Shown one piece after another: positions 1-7,352 of a stretch of DNA of 20,098 nucleotides. The notes below the pieces were generated by a model that saw only the letters and a list, made by a program, of their open reading frames with translations, was not told the DNA's origin and ran no database searches. The position numbers and the translations under genes are program-made. How positions within the stretch are numbered: the first letter of the stretch is position 1; each line of letters starts with the position of its first letter. Source of the stretch: Pseudomonadota bacterium (GTDB lineage Bacteria > Chloroflexota > UBA6077 > JAJPHF01). The DNA lies in assembly GCA_021325365.1 (NCBI GenBank), contig JAJPHF010000056.1, positions 1-20,098 on the forward strand. The letters are read 5' to 3'.

Positions 1-23
1 GCACAGCGCGGGAGGTACCCAGC

Positions 24-1937
24 ATGGAGCTGATCAACCCGGTCGTCCGCCGCTGGCAGCAAGACGCCGCCGCCGATCCCGACGCCTTCTGGGCGCGCGC
101 CGCCGAGATGCTGCCCTGGTTCCGCAAGTGGGACCGCGTCTTCGCCTGGGACCCGCCCACCTTCCGCTGGTTCCTCGGCGGCCAGACGAACCTCAGCTAC
201 AACTGCCTCGACCACCACGTCGGCCGCGGCTGGGGCGGCCACGCCGCGCTGATCGCCGAGAACGAGCGCGGCGAGCGCCGCGTGTACACCTACGCGCAGC
301 TCCTGGAGGCGGTGAAGCAGGCCGCCGCCGCGCTGCGGGGCCTCGGCGTCGGGAAGGGCGACCGCGTCGCCATCTACCTGCCCACCTGCCCCGAGGCGAT
401 CATCCTGATGCTCGCCTGTACGCGCATCGGCGCCATCCACCTCGTCGTCTTCGCCGGCTTCGGCGCGGGCGCGCTCGGCGAGCGCATCCGCCTGGCAGGC
501 GCGCGCGCCGTCTTCACGACCGACGTGACCTGGCGCAAGGGCGGCGCCGTGCCGCTGAAGGCGATCGTCGACGCGGCCGTCGCGGACGCCGAGACGGTCG
601 AGCGCGTCGTCGTGCTGCGCCGGACCGACGCCGACCTGCCCTGGCAGCCCGGCCGCGACCTGGAGTGGCCCGCCTTCCTGGCGCTCGCCGCCGGCCAGGA
701 CGCCAGCCACGCGGTCATGGAGGCGAACGAGCCGGCCTACATCCTCGCCACCTCCGGCACGACCGCCAAGCCGAAGCTCGCCGTCCACACGCACGGCCCC
801 TACCAGGTCCACATCCACGCCACGGGCAGCTGGTGCTTCGGTCTGAAGCCGACCGACGTGTGGTGGTCCACCTCCGACGTCGGCTGGGTCGTCGGCCACA
901 GCTACATCGTCTACGCGCCGCTGCTCGCCGGCTGCACGACGATCGCCTACGAGGGCGCGCTCGACCACCCAGACGCCGAGACGTTCTACCGCATCGTCGC
1001 CACGAATCACGTGAGCGGCATCTTCACGTCGCCCACGGCGGCGCGGCTGCTGATGCGCTACGGCGTCGAGCCCGCCCGCCGCCACGATCTGTCCTCGGTC
1101 GAGCGCGTGCTGTGCGCCGGCGAGGTGCTGAACCCGCCCGCCTGGGAGTGGCTGCAGAAGGAGGTCTTCGCCGACCGCGTGCCGGTCCTGGACCACATGT
1201 GGCAGACCGAGACGAGCGGCCCGATGGTCGCCAACCCGTATGGCATCAGCCTCTTGCCGATCAAGCCCGGCTCGTCGGGCATCCCGCTGCCCGGCATCGA
1301 CTCGGCGATCCTGACGCCCGAGGGCGAGCCGTGCGGCCCCGACGAGAAGGGCATCTTCGTCGTGCGGCGGCCGTTCCCCGGGCTGACCGCCAGCCTGTGG
1401 AGCGAGCCCGAGCGCTACGGCGCGGACTACTGGCAGCGCATTCCCGGCGTCTACTTCACCGGCGACGCCGCGGCTATCGACGCGGACGGCTACGTGTGGT
1501 TCAGCGGCCGCGCCGACGAGATCATCAAGATCGCCGGCCACCGCATCGGCACGATCGAGGTCGAGACGGCGTTCCTGCGCCATCCGGCCGTGGCCGAGGC
1601 CGGCGTGACCGGCCGCCCCGACCCAGTCCGGATGGAGGTCATCTCGGCGTTCGTGGTGCTGCGCCAGGGCCACGCGCCGTCCGAGCAGCTCAAGCGCGAA
1701 CTGCTGGACACCGTGCGCCGCGAGTTAGGCCCCGTGGCCGTGATCGCCGACCTGCACTTCGTCAACATGCTGCCGAAGACGCGCAGCGGCAAGATCATGC
1801 GACGCGTCTTCAAGGCCGTGATCCTCGACAAAGACCCCGGCGACGTCTCGACCATCGAGGACGAGGGCTCGGTCGAGGAGGCCCGCGAGGCCTGGCAGCA
1901 GATGCGCGCGGCCCTGCAGGCAGGCACGCAAGCCTGA
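24..1937 (+). CDS. Acetyl/propionyl-CoA synthetase family, AMP-forming acyl-CoA ligase
   Basis: This cytoplasmic enzyme should activate a short-chain carboxylic acid to its acyl-CoA through an acyl-adenylate, using ATP and CoA. The N-terminal signature NLSYNCLDHH (about residue 56) and DVGWVVGHSYIVYAPLLAG are typical of the acetyl-CoA synthetase group. The adenylate-forming loop TSGTTAKPK lies at residues 243-251. The YFTGD hinge region and the GRADEIIKIAGHRIG segment follow, and PKTRSGKIMRR carries the catalytic and potentially acetylated Lys590. The usual WWQTETGG motif reads MWQTETSG here, so the exact acyl substrate (acetate, propionate or slightly larger) is uncertain. At 637 residues it is near full family length. 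The ATG has a GGAGG ribosome binding site at 11-15. Family call secure; substrate not. Confidence 0.9.
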   Translation: MELINPVVRRWQQDAAADPDAFWARAAEMLPWFRKWDRVFAWDPPTFRWFLGGQTNLSYNCLDHHVGRGWGGHAALIAENERGERRVYTYAQLLEAVKQAAAALRGLGVGKGDRVAIYLPTCPEAIILMLACTRIGAIHLVVFAGFGAGALGERIRLAGARAVFTTDVTWRKGGAVPLKAIVDAAVADAETVERVVVLRRTDADLPWQPGRDLEWPAFLALAAGQDASHAVMEANEPAYILATSGTTAKPKLAVHTHGPYQVHIHATGSWCFGLKPTDVWWSTSDVGWVVGHSYIVYAPLLAGCTTIAYEGALDHPDAETFYRIVATNHVSGIFTSPTAARLLMRYGVEPARRHDLSSVERVLCAGEVLNPPAWEWLQKEVFADRVPVLDHMWQTETSGPMVANPYGISLLPIKPGSSGIPLPGIDSAILTPEGEPCGPDEKGIFVVRRPFPGLTASLWSEPERYGADYWQRIPGVYFTGDAAAIDADGYVWFSGRADEIIKIAGHRIGTIEVETAFLRHPAVAEAGVTGRPDPVRMEVISAFVVLRQGHAPSEQLKRELLDTVRRELGPVAVIADLHFVNMLPKTRSGKIMRRVFKAVILDKDPGDVSTIEDEGSVEEAREAWQQMRAALQAGTQA

Positions 1938-1972
1938 TGCCCAAAGACTGTTACCGCGTCACGGGCAATTTC

Positions 1973-2000
1973 CTCTGTGTTGGCAGTTGCCAACACAGAG
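1973..2000. terminator. Perfect 13-bp inverted repeat after the acyl-CoA ligase gene
   Basis: Two 13-base arms (1973-1985 and 1988-2000) are exactly complementary around a GT centre. The repeat lies 35 bp after the ligase stop and 43 bp before the next start. It is most simply a terminator, but there is no T-run. The near-symmetrical CAATT flanks (1966-1970 and 2001-2005) also allow an operator or a small mobile repeat. Confidence 0.5.
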
Positions 2001-2043
2001 CAATTGACCACTGACAGACCACTATGCTGAGGAAGGGTGCTCG

Positions 2044-3102
2044 ATGAGGACTCCCCGTGCGGCGATCCTGGCGCTCGTCGGCCTCCTGGCGCTCGGGCTG
2101 AGCGCATCCCCCGTGGGCGGGCGCGCGCCCCAGCCCGTTTCGCTGGCGGCCGTGCCCGCGGCGGCGGCCCCCCTGCCACAACTGCAGACCGTGCGCATGG
2201 GCGCGATTCTCGGGCTGGCTACCACGCCGTTCTACCTGGCCAAGGAGCGCGGCTACCTGGCGGCCGAGGGCATCGACTTGCAGTACGAGCCGGTGCAGGT
2301 CACGGCCGAGTCGATTGCCCAGCTGGCCGCGGGCAACCTGGAGGTGGCGAACGTCACGCTCGGCGCCGCGGTGCTCAACAGCCTCACCCGCGGCATCGAC
2401 ATCCGCATCATCTCGGGCAATGACGGCTTCCCGCCGGCCGGCCCGGGCGGCAACCCGATGCTGGTGCGGAAAGACCTTTACGATCAGGGCGTGACCGACG
2501 CCACGGGCCTGCGCGGGCGCAAGGTGGCCGGCAACAGTCTGGCTGTCTTCACCGAGTACGCCATCGACCAGGCGCTGCGGACCGGCGGGCTGACGATCGA
2601 CGACGTGGAGTTCGTGCCGATCCCCTTCGCCGACATCCCGGCCGCGCTGGCGAACAACGTGGTGGAGGCGGCGTTCGACACGGAGCCGAGCGCGACGGTG
2701 GCCATCACCCAGGGCAGCGCCGTGCGCATCATCCCCGAGTTCGCCCGCGGCGCGCAGCAGACGGTGCTGATGGCCGGCCCGAACCTCCTGCGCGAGCCGG
2801 CGCTCGCCGCGGGCTTCCTCCGCGCCTTCCTGCGCGGCGTGCGCGACGCCCAGGCGGAAGGCTTCACGCCCGACAACGCCGCGCTTGTCGAGCAGTACAC
2901 GCGGGTGCCGGCGGCGCTGGTGCAGCAGGTCGGGCTGCCCTACTGGGACCCGGACGGGCGGGTAAACTGGGACTCGCTGATGGACCAGCAGCGCTTCTAC
3001 ATGGCGCGCGGCGAGGTGAACTATAGCGAGCCGCTCGACCTGCTCCACCTCCTCAGCGAGGACGGCCCGCGCCAGGCCGCCGTCGCCTCCCTCAACCGCT
3101 GA
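2044..3102 (+). CDS. Exported ABC transporter solute-binding protein (NMT1/SsuA type)
   Basis: This is a periplasmic or surface binding protein of the NMT1/THI5-SsuA-TauA class, which delivers small organic solutes (sulfonates, pyrimidine precursors, aromatics) to an ABC importer. Residues 1 to about 25 form a Sec-type signal peptide without a lipobox, followed by an Ala/Pro-rich linker. The mature domain begins at LQTVRMGAILGLATTPFYLAKERGYLAAEGID-like sequence. That arrangement (substrate loop, then PFYLAKERGYLAAEGI) is the family hallmark. Later blocks (LAAGNLEVANV, LRGRKVAG, NNVVEAAF) fit the second lobe. AGGAAGGG precedes the ATG by about 7 nt. No permease or ATPase gene is adjacent, so this is an orphan binding protein here. 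The ligand cannot be predicted. Confidence 0.85.
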   Translation: MRTPRAAILALVGLLALGLSASPVGGRAPQPVSLAAVPAAAAPLPQLQTVRMGAILGLATTPFYLAKERGYLAAEGIDLQYEPVQVTAESIAQLAAGNLEVANVTLGAAVLNSLTRGIDIRIISGNDGFPPAGPGGNPMLVRKDLYDQGVTDATGLRGRKVAGNSLAVFTEYAIDQALRTGGLTIDDVEFVPIPFADIPAALANNVVEAAFDTEPSATVAITQGSAVRIIPEFARGAQQTVLMAGPNLLREPALAAGFLRAFLRGVRDAQAEGFTPDNAALVEQYTRVPAALVQQVGLPYWDPDGRVNWDSLMDQQRFYMARGEVNYSEPLDLLHLLSEDGPRQAAVASLNR

Positions 3103-3113
3103 GGTGGCGTACC

Positions 3114-3158
3114 GGGAGGGTATGGATGTTGGACGGATTCCAACATCCATACCCTCCC
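3114..3158. terminator. 20-bp perfect stem-loop after the solute-binding protein gene
   Basis: Arms 3114-3133 and 3139-3158 are perfectly complementary over 20 bp, with a 5-base CGGAT loop. The repeat starts 11 bp after the stop codon. A likely transcription terminator, although no T-run follows. The remainder of the 3103-3533 gap is GC-rich with a short C-run near 3272-3281; I see no convincing gene or promoter in it. Confidence 0.6.
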
Positions 3159-3533
3159 AGGCCGGAAGCTTCGCCCCGCCCGCGCCGGTGCAGACAAACC
3201 GGCGGCCGTAGCACGGCGGCTGGCCCCTAGCCGCCCGGCGGCTGGCTGGCAGCACCGAGCGGCCGCCGCACGCCCCCCCCCGCGCCTGTGGTCGATTCCG
3301 TGACCTCTCGCGGGCGCTGCGCTCGCATGTCTTGCGCCCCGCCCCGGGTGGCTCCCTTCTGGTTGCCTGCTGAGCGCCGGCCGGCTGGCGCTTCTCGGCT
3401 GTTGGATCGTTTTGCCGCGTGCCGCAATCCGGCGCGCGGCGGCCGGTGTAGTAGGTGATGGACGGCCGACGGGGGGCGCCACCCGCCGCCGCTACATCCG
3501 TGGCAGACCCGCCACGCAGCCGAGGAGGATTCG

Positions 3534-4082
3534 ATGTTGCCGCGTATCGTGTGGCGCCAGCGAGCGCTTGCCTGGAGCGCTCTACCGGCCGGGAGCGCGC
3601 TGCTCCTCGCCGTCGCCTGTGCCCCCGCGCCCCTGCCCCTCGCCGCGCACGCCGCCATGCCGCTGGTGGCCGACGCCGGGATGCCGACGGCGGCCCACGC
3701 CCCGATGGAGGCCCACGGCGCGATGTCGATGGAGGCCCATGCCGAGATGCCGATGGAGGCGATGGCCGGACACGCCATGAGCGCGCTCGCTAGCGTTGCG
3801 CCGCCCGCCGCCGGCTCCGCCGACACGGTGTCCGACAGCCCGCTGATCGACATCCAGAGCTTCCAGTTCTCCACGCCCACGCTCACCGTCCCGGCGGGCA
3901 CGACCGTGACGTGGACGAACCACGACGTCGAGCCGCACACGGTGACGGCGGACGATCGCAGCTTCGGGTCGCGGGGGCTGGACACCAACGAGACCTTCGC
4001 CTTCACCTTCGACACGCCGGGCACCTATGCCTACCACTGCGCCCTGCACCCGCAGATGCGCGGGCAGATCGTCGTGCAGTAG
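3534..4082 (+). CDS. Exported cupredoxin with Met/His-rich octad repeat
   Basis: This is a blue-copper-type protein of 182 residues. The C-terminal domain (about 98-182) is a plastocyanin/amicyanin-like cupredoxin. It contains VPAGTTVTWTNHDVEPHTV and TPGTYAYHCALHPQMRG, giving type-1 copper ligands His135, Cys169, His172 and Met175. The N-terminus has a long signal sequence ending near ACA; Cys29 follows LAVA, a weak lipobox, so it may be a lipoprotein. Residues 42-81 are five 8-residue units, each starting with Met and most containing His (for example MEAHGAMS, MEAHAEMP), resembling the Met/His copper-binding stretches of periplasmic copper-handling proteins. A GAGGAGG site precedes the ATG. 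The metallophosphoesterase gene follows 20 bp later, so the two form an operon. The role is probably extracytoplasmic electron transfer or copper binding, by inference. Confidence 0.85.
   Translation: MLPRIVWRQRALAWSALPAGSALLLAVACAPAPLPLAAHAAMPLVADAGMPTAAHAPMEAHGAMSMEAHAEMPMEAMAGHAMSALASVAPPAAGSADTVSDSPLIDIQSFQFSTPTLTVPAGTTVTWTNHDVEPHTVTADDRSFGSRGLDTNETFAFTFDTPGTYAYHCALHPQMRGQIVVQ
3657..3776 (+). repeat. Five tandem 24-bp units encoding Met/His octads
   Basis: Within the cupredoxin gene, five 24-bp units begin with ATG at 3657, 3681, 3705, 3729 and 3753. The third and fourth are nearly identical at DNA level; the others have diverged. They encode MPLVADAG, MPTAAHAP, MEAHGAMS, MEAHAEMP and MEAMAGHA, in frame throughout. 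The array could expand or contract by replication slippage. Confidence 0.75.
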
Positions 4083-4102
4083 GCGCTCCTGAGGAGGAGA
4101 AC

Positions 4103-5101
4103 GTGGCCACGAACTCCGCTCGCACGCGCGCCGCCGACGCCCCCGGGCTGGGGGAGACCGACCGCCGGGGCTTCCTGAAGTGCATGGCCTGGGCGGGCAC
4201 GGGGCTGGTCTGGGCCGTGAACGGCGGGCTGCTGTCGTCCACGACGCTGGCCCACGCCGCCGGCGGCCCGGCGGCGGCCCGCGGGCCGGCGCAAGTCGCG
4301 CCGCCCACGGCCAGCTTCACCTTCGCCCAGATCAGCGACAGCCACATCGGCTTCACCGCGCAGCCCAACCCCGACCCGATCGCCACGCTGCAAGAGGCGA
4401 TCGACCGCGTCAACGCGCTGAATCCCGCCCCGGCCTTTGTGATCCACACCGGCGACCTGACGCACGCTCAGAAGGCGGGCGCCTTCGACACCGTGAACGA
4501 GATGCTGAAGGGCCTGAACACGGGTCAGGTGTTCTTTACGCCCGGCGAGCACGACGTGTTCGTCGACGACGGGGTGGAGTTCCTGAACCACTTCGGCCAG
4601 GGCACGCAGGGGCAGGGCTGGCGGAGCTTCGACTACGGCGGGGTCCACTTCGTCGGCCTCGTCAACACCCTGAGCTTCAAGGGCGAGAGCGCGGGCGTGC
4701 TCGGCGACGACCAGCTCGAATGGCTCGAGGCGGATCTCGCGCCGCTGGGCAGCAGCACGCCGGTCGTCGTCTACACGCACATCCCCCTGTGGGCCGTCTA
4801 TCCCGACTGGGGCTGGTACACCGAGGACGGCGAGCGGGCGCTCGGGTACCTGCAGCGCTTCGGCTCGGTGACCGTGCTGAACGGCCACATCCACCAGATC
4901 ATGCAGAAGGTGGAGGGCAACGTTAGCTTCTACACGGCCCGCTCCACCGCTTACCCGCAGCCTGCGCCGGGCACGGCGGACGCGCCCGGGCCGCGCCAGG
5001 ATATCAGCAGCGACCAGGTGCGCTCGTTCATCGGCACGCGCAGCGTGACCTTCGTGCCGGGCACGGAGCCGCTCGCCGTGGTCGATTCAGCACTCGGCTA
5101 A
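4103..5101 (+). CDS. Tat-exported metallophosphoesterase (calcineurin-like)
   Basis: This is a two-metal phosphoesterase of 332 residues. The twin-arginine signal TDRRGFLKC (residues 19-27) is followed by a hydrophobic stretch ending at AHAA, so the enzyme is exported folded. Metal and catalytic motifs in order are ISDSHIG (Asp79, His81), HTGDLTH (Asp118), PGEHDVF (149-151), THIPLW (His226) and NGHIHQ (His262, His264). The third motif is normally GNHD/E; here the metal-ligand Asn is replaced by Glu149. The start chosen is GTG at 4103, with AGGAGGAG 5 nt upstream. The reading frame is open further 5' but lies inside the cupredoxin gene, and the Tat motif fits this start. Co-transcription with the cupredoxin is likely. 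The substrate is unknown (phosphodiesters, nucleotides or phospholipids are all possible). Confidence 0.85.
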   Translation: MATNSARTRAADAPGLGETDRRGFLKCMAWAGTGLVWAVNGGLLSSTTLAHAAGGPAAARGPAQVAPPTASFTFAQISDSHIGFTAQPNPDPIATLQEAIDRVNALNPAPAFVIHTGDLTHAQKAGAFDTVNEMLKGLNTGQVFFTPGEHDVFVDDGVEFLNHFGQGTQGQGWRSFDYGGVHFVGLVNTLSFKGESAGVLGDDQLEWLEADLAPLGSSTPVVVYTHIPLWAVYPDWGWYTEDGERALGYLQRFGSVTVLNGHIHQIMQKVEGNVSFYTARSTAYPQPAPGTADAPGPRQDISSDQVRSFIGTRSVTFVPGTEPLAVVDSALG

Positions 5102-5112
5102 CGGCCCATGAG

Positions 5113-5159
5113 ACGGCGAGGGGGCCTATCCGGCCGCGCCGGATGGGCCCCCTCGCCGT
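5113..5159. terminator. 22-bp stem-loop after the metallophosphoesterase gene
   Basis: Arms 5113-5134 and 5138-5159 pair over 22 bp with one T/G position that would be a wobble in RNA, around a 3-base CGC loop. It begins 11 bp after the stop codon. It probably terminates the cupredoxin-phosphoesterase operon, although there is no T-run. Confidence 0.65.
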
Positions 5160-5330
5160 GTCCGAGCCACCCGGGGGCGGAAGTAGCATAGCTGCTACGG
5201 CGGGTCGCGCAATCCAAGTGCCCGGTCCCGGTGTACTAGAGGTCGAGCGGCGGTTGCCGGGAAGACGGGTCAGCCGCGGCGGTCCGTCCGTGCCGCTCGG
5301 TGGACAGGCGGGCATCGCAGGGGAGACACC

Positions 5331-6416
5331 GTGGAACGCTACAATGGTCACCGGGCCGGCGGGGCAGCGCTCGCCGGCCGGCACGCAGAGGCAGAGATGG
5401 ACACGGCCCACCCGCCGGCAGCCGACGCCGACGCCAGCGACGAGGACCTGATGCGAGCGCTGGCCGCCGGCCAACAGGAAGCGCTCGCGCCGCTGTACAG
5501 CCGCTACGGGCCGCTCGTCTACAGCCTGGCCGCTCAGAGCCTCGGCCGGCCCGCCGCCGAGGAGATCGTCCAGGAGGTCTTCCTGGCAGTGTGGCGGAAG
5601 GCGGACACGTTCGATCCGACGCGCGGCACGTTCCGCGCCTGGGTGCTCCAGACCGCCCACTACCGCATCATCAACGAGCTGCGGAGCCGCGGGCGGCGGC
5701 CGCGCGTGGAGCCCGACCCGGACGGCGCCTACCTGGCGTCGCTGCAAGCGCCCGACCCCGAACCGCCGGACGCCGTGTGGACGGAGTATCGCCGCGACGC
5801 CGTGCGCGCGGCGATGCAGAAGCTGCCGGTGCCCCAGCGCCAGGCGCTCGGGCTGGCGTTCTTCGAGGACCTGACGCACGAGCAGGTCGCCAACGTTCTC
5901 CAGCTCCCGCTCGGCACCGCCAAGACGCGCATCCGCACGGGCCTGCAGAAGATGCGCCTGGCGCTGGCGCCGGTGATCGCGGCGGTAGCGGTCGGCAGCC
6001 TGGCCGTGCTGGGGCTGCGCTACCAGTCGGAGCAGGCGATCGCGGACCGCGACGCGCGGGCGCTGGCATTGATGACCGCGAGCGACGCCGAGTCGCTGCG
6101 CCTGGCCCCGGCGGCCGGCGTGCCCGACGTGAGCCACGGCCACTACACCGCGCGGCCCGGCACGCCGATGGCCGTGCTGAGCCTGTCCTACGTGCCGCCC
6201 GCGCCGGCTGGCAAAGTGTACCAGGCGTGGGTGCTGGAGCACGGCGCCTGGCGCTCGCTAGGTGTGACGCAGGTCGACGCCAGCGGCCACGCCCTCATCA
6301 TCGCGGAGGGCTCGGACCTCGGGCAGCTTCCCGACGCCATCCAGGTCACGCTAGAGCCGGCGGGCGGCAGCGCGGCGCCCAGCGGCGAGGTCGTGATCCA
6401 CTGGCCGGGGGACTGA
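5331..6416 (+). CDS. ECF sigma factor fused to membrane helix and RskA-like anti-sigma domain
   Basis: One 361-residue polypeptide joins two usually separate proteins. Sigma-70 region 2 spans about 46-117, including EEIVQEVFLAVWRKADTFDP and FRAWVLQTAHYRIINELR. Region 4 spans about 150-208 (LPVPQRQALGLAFFEDLTHEQVA, then GTAKTRIRTGLQKMR). A hydrophobic helix at about 211-229 follows directly, and 240-358 resembles the C-terminal domain of RskA (GKVYQAWVLEHGAWRSLGV, then VTLEPAGGSAAPSGEVVI). The zinc-type anti-sigma domain that would normally grip the sigma factor is absent. The predicted arrangement is a sigma factor tethered to the inner face of the membrane with an extracytoplasmic sensor domain, perhaps released by proteolysis. 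The GTG start has AGGGGAG upstream; an ATG at 5397 also has a possible site and would keep all domains. No separate anti-sigma gene is adjacent. Confidence 0.85.
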   Translation: MERYNGHRAGGAALAGRHAEAEMDTAHPPAADADASDEDLMRALAAGQQEALAPLYSRYGPLVYSLAAQSLGRPAAEEIVQEVFLAVWRKADTFDPTRGTFRAWVLQTAHYRIINELRSRGRRPRVEPDPDGAYLASLQAPDPEPPDAVWTEYRRDAVRAAMQKLPVPQRQALGLAFFEDLTHEQVANVLQLPLGTAKTRIRTGLQKMRLALAPVIAAVAVGSLAVLGLRYQSEQAIADRDARALALMTASDAESLRLAPAAGVPDVSHGHYTARPGTPMAVLSLSYVPPAPAGKVYQAWVLEHGAWRSLGVTQVDASGHALIIAEGSDLGQLPDAIQVTLEPAGGSAAPSGEVVIHWPGD

Positions 6417-6482
6417 TACCGAGTTCGGCCTTCGGGCTGCGGCAGCCCTCAGCCCCCAATCCTGAGGGGAGCCGCCAAAGCG

Positions 6483-6529
6483 ACCGCCGCGACCAGATCG
6501 GGTCTGATGCCCGGTCCGGTCGCGGCGGT
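6483..6529. terminator. 12-bp stem-loop after the sigma/anti-sigma gene
   Basis: Arms 6483-6494 and 6518-6529 are perfectly complementary. An inner CGGG/CCCG pair (6499-6502 and 6510-6513) extends the fold. Two further T residues follow the last arm. It lies 66 bp downstream of the sigma gene stop and is the best terminator candidate for it. Confidence 0.55.
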
Positions 6530-6546
6530 TTGCCTGCCGGGGCGTG

Positions 6547-6579
6547 CCCTCTCCCCGGCACGCTCGCGAGGGGAGAGGG
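6547..6579. repeat. 10-bp inverted repeat, CCCTCTCCCC / GGGGAGAGGG
   Basis: Arms 6547-6556 and 6570-6579 are perfect complements separated by 13 bases. It lies between the two other hairpins of this convergent gap. Similar CCCTCTCC/GGAGAGGG stem-loops are dispersed in many bacterial genomes, so this may be one copy of a repetitive extragenic element; copy number cannot be judged from one window. Confidence 0.5.
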
Positions 6580-6651
6580 AGTCCGAGAACTCCGGCGCCG
6601 GATTCGGCATGAGCTGGGCGTCGAGCCAAGTGGGGCGCTCCTCAGCCGGGG

Positions 6652-6707
6652 GCGCCGGGCGTCCCCGCTCGGGCCAGACCCGCGCCGCGAGCGGGGACGC
6701 CCGGCGC
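6652..6707. terminator. 20-bp stem-loop directly after the DUF4232 gene stop
   Basis: Arms 6652-6671 and 6688-6707 are perfectly complementary over 20 bp with a 16-base loop. The right arm abuts the TAA stop (6708-6710) of the minus-strand gene, so this is probably its terminator. No T-run is present on either strand. Confidence 0.6.
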
Positions 6708-7271
6708 TTACTCGCCGGCCTTCGGTGCGTCCACTGCTCCGACCGGCGTCACGTCGATCGTGCCGCCGTTGCACGGCGCGAGGGCGAACTGGTCGAGGTC
6801 GAGCAGCAGGAAGCTCGTCTCGTCGGGCGGGGTGATTGCCACTTGCGCCGCGGCCGGGCAGCGCGATTCGTCGCCGACCGGCACGTCACCCCACATCATC
6901 AAGAACTCGGCGCTCTGCCCCGGCATCAAGGGCACATCGGCCGGGCCGGGCTGGTTCGCGAAGAACCCGCCGTTGCGGCGCACCTGGGTGGGCAGCGGCT
7001 GTCCCGTGGCGTCGAGCATCTGGGCGCCGACGAAGCCATAGAGCTGACAGGGAGCAGCCGAGGTGTTCGTGAGGTGGAACCGGTCGGCGATGTGGCCAGC
7101 CGCCGCATCGGCGTCCACGAACACCACGCTCAAGTGCGAGGTATGGCAGCGCGGCAGCGGCGCGGTCGGCGTCTGGGCTGCCAGCCCGTTCGCGAGGAGT
7201 GGCGGATACGTCAGGAGCGCTCCGAGCGCTCCAGCCACGAGCGGGACTGTAGCGTGAGCCTTCCAGCGCAA
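6708..7271 (-). CDS. Exported DUF4232 domain protein
   Basis: This 187-residue protein has an N-terminal hydrophobic signal (about residues 8-32, ending near GLAAQ). The remainder matches the DUF4232 pattern: CHTSHLSVVF near the start of the mature part, then FHLTNTSAAPCQLYGFVGAQMLD, with paired cysteines at about 42, 79, 138 and 168 that could form disulfides outside the cell. DUF4232 has no assigned biochemical function; it is common in actinobacterial and Chloroflexota secreted proteins. The start is TTG at 7271, preceded by AGGAAGAG 4 nt upstream; no ATG precedes the signal peptide. It lies 81 bp after clpS and may be cotranscribed with it or expressed alone. Confidence 0.75.
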   Translation of the reverse strand: MRWKAHATVPLVAGALGALLTYPPLLANGLAAQTPTAPLPRCHTSHLSVVFVDADAAAGHIADRFHLTNTSAAPCQLYGFVGAQMLDATGQPLPTQVRRNGGFFANQPGPADVPLMPGQSAEFLMMWGDVPVGDESRCPAAAQVAITPPDETSFLLLDLDQFALAPCNGGTIDVTPVGAVDAPKAGE

Positions 7272-7352
7272 CGGGCTCTTCCTAAGCTGGGTCTCCGGGT
7301 TGGCAGGCCTGTTCGACTACATCAAACATGCTCGCCGATTCCGGCCAGCGGC

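Noticed and set aside
128..2014. Plus-strand frame of 628 codons overlapping the acyl-CoA ligase
   Set aside because: It is the same region in another frame, giving Arg/Pro/Ala-rich sequence without motifs; the ligase frame contains all family motifs.
3229..3243. Palindrome AGCCGCC-C-GGCGGCT in the gap before the cupredoxin
   Set aside because: Seven-base arms made only of G, C and one A/T pair are expected by chance in such GC-rich DNA, and a one-base loop cannot form a hairpin.
1951..3255. Long minus-strand frame (434 codons) opposite the solute-binding protein gene
   Set aside because: It is a shadow of high GC content; the plus-strand gene has a signal peptide, family motifs and a ribosome binding site, while the antisense frame gives low-complexity Arg/His/Gly-rich sequence.
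5183..5198. Small inverted repeat GTAGCA/TGCTAC upstream of the sigma factor, as an operator or ECF promoter
   Set aside because: Only 6-bp arms; no convincing -35/-10 pair of ECF type at a fixed spacing could be recognised.
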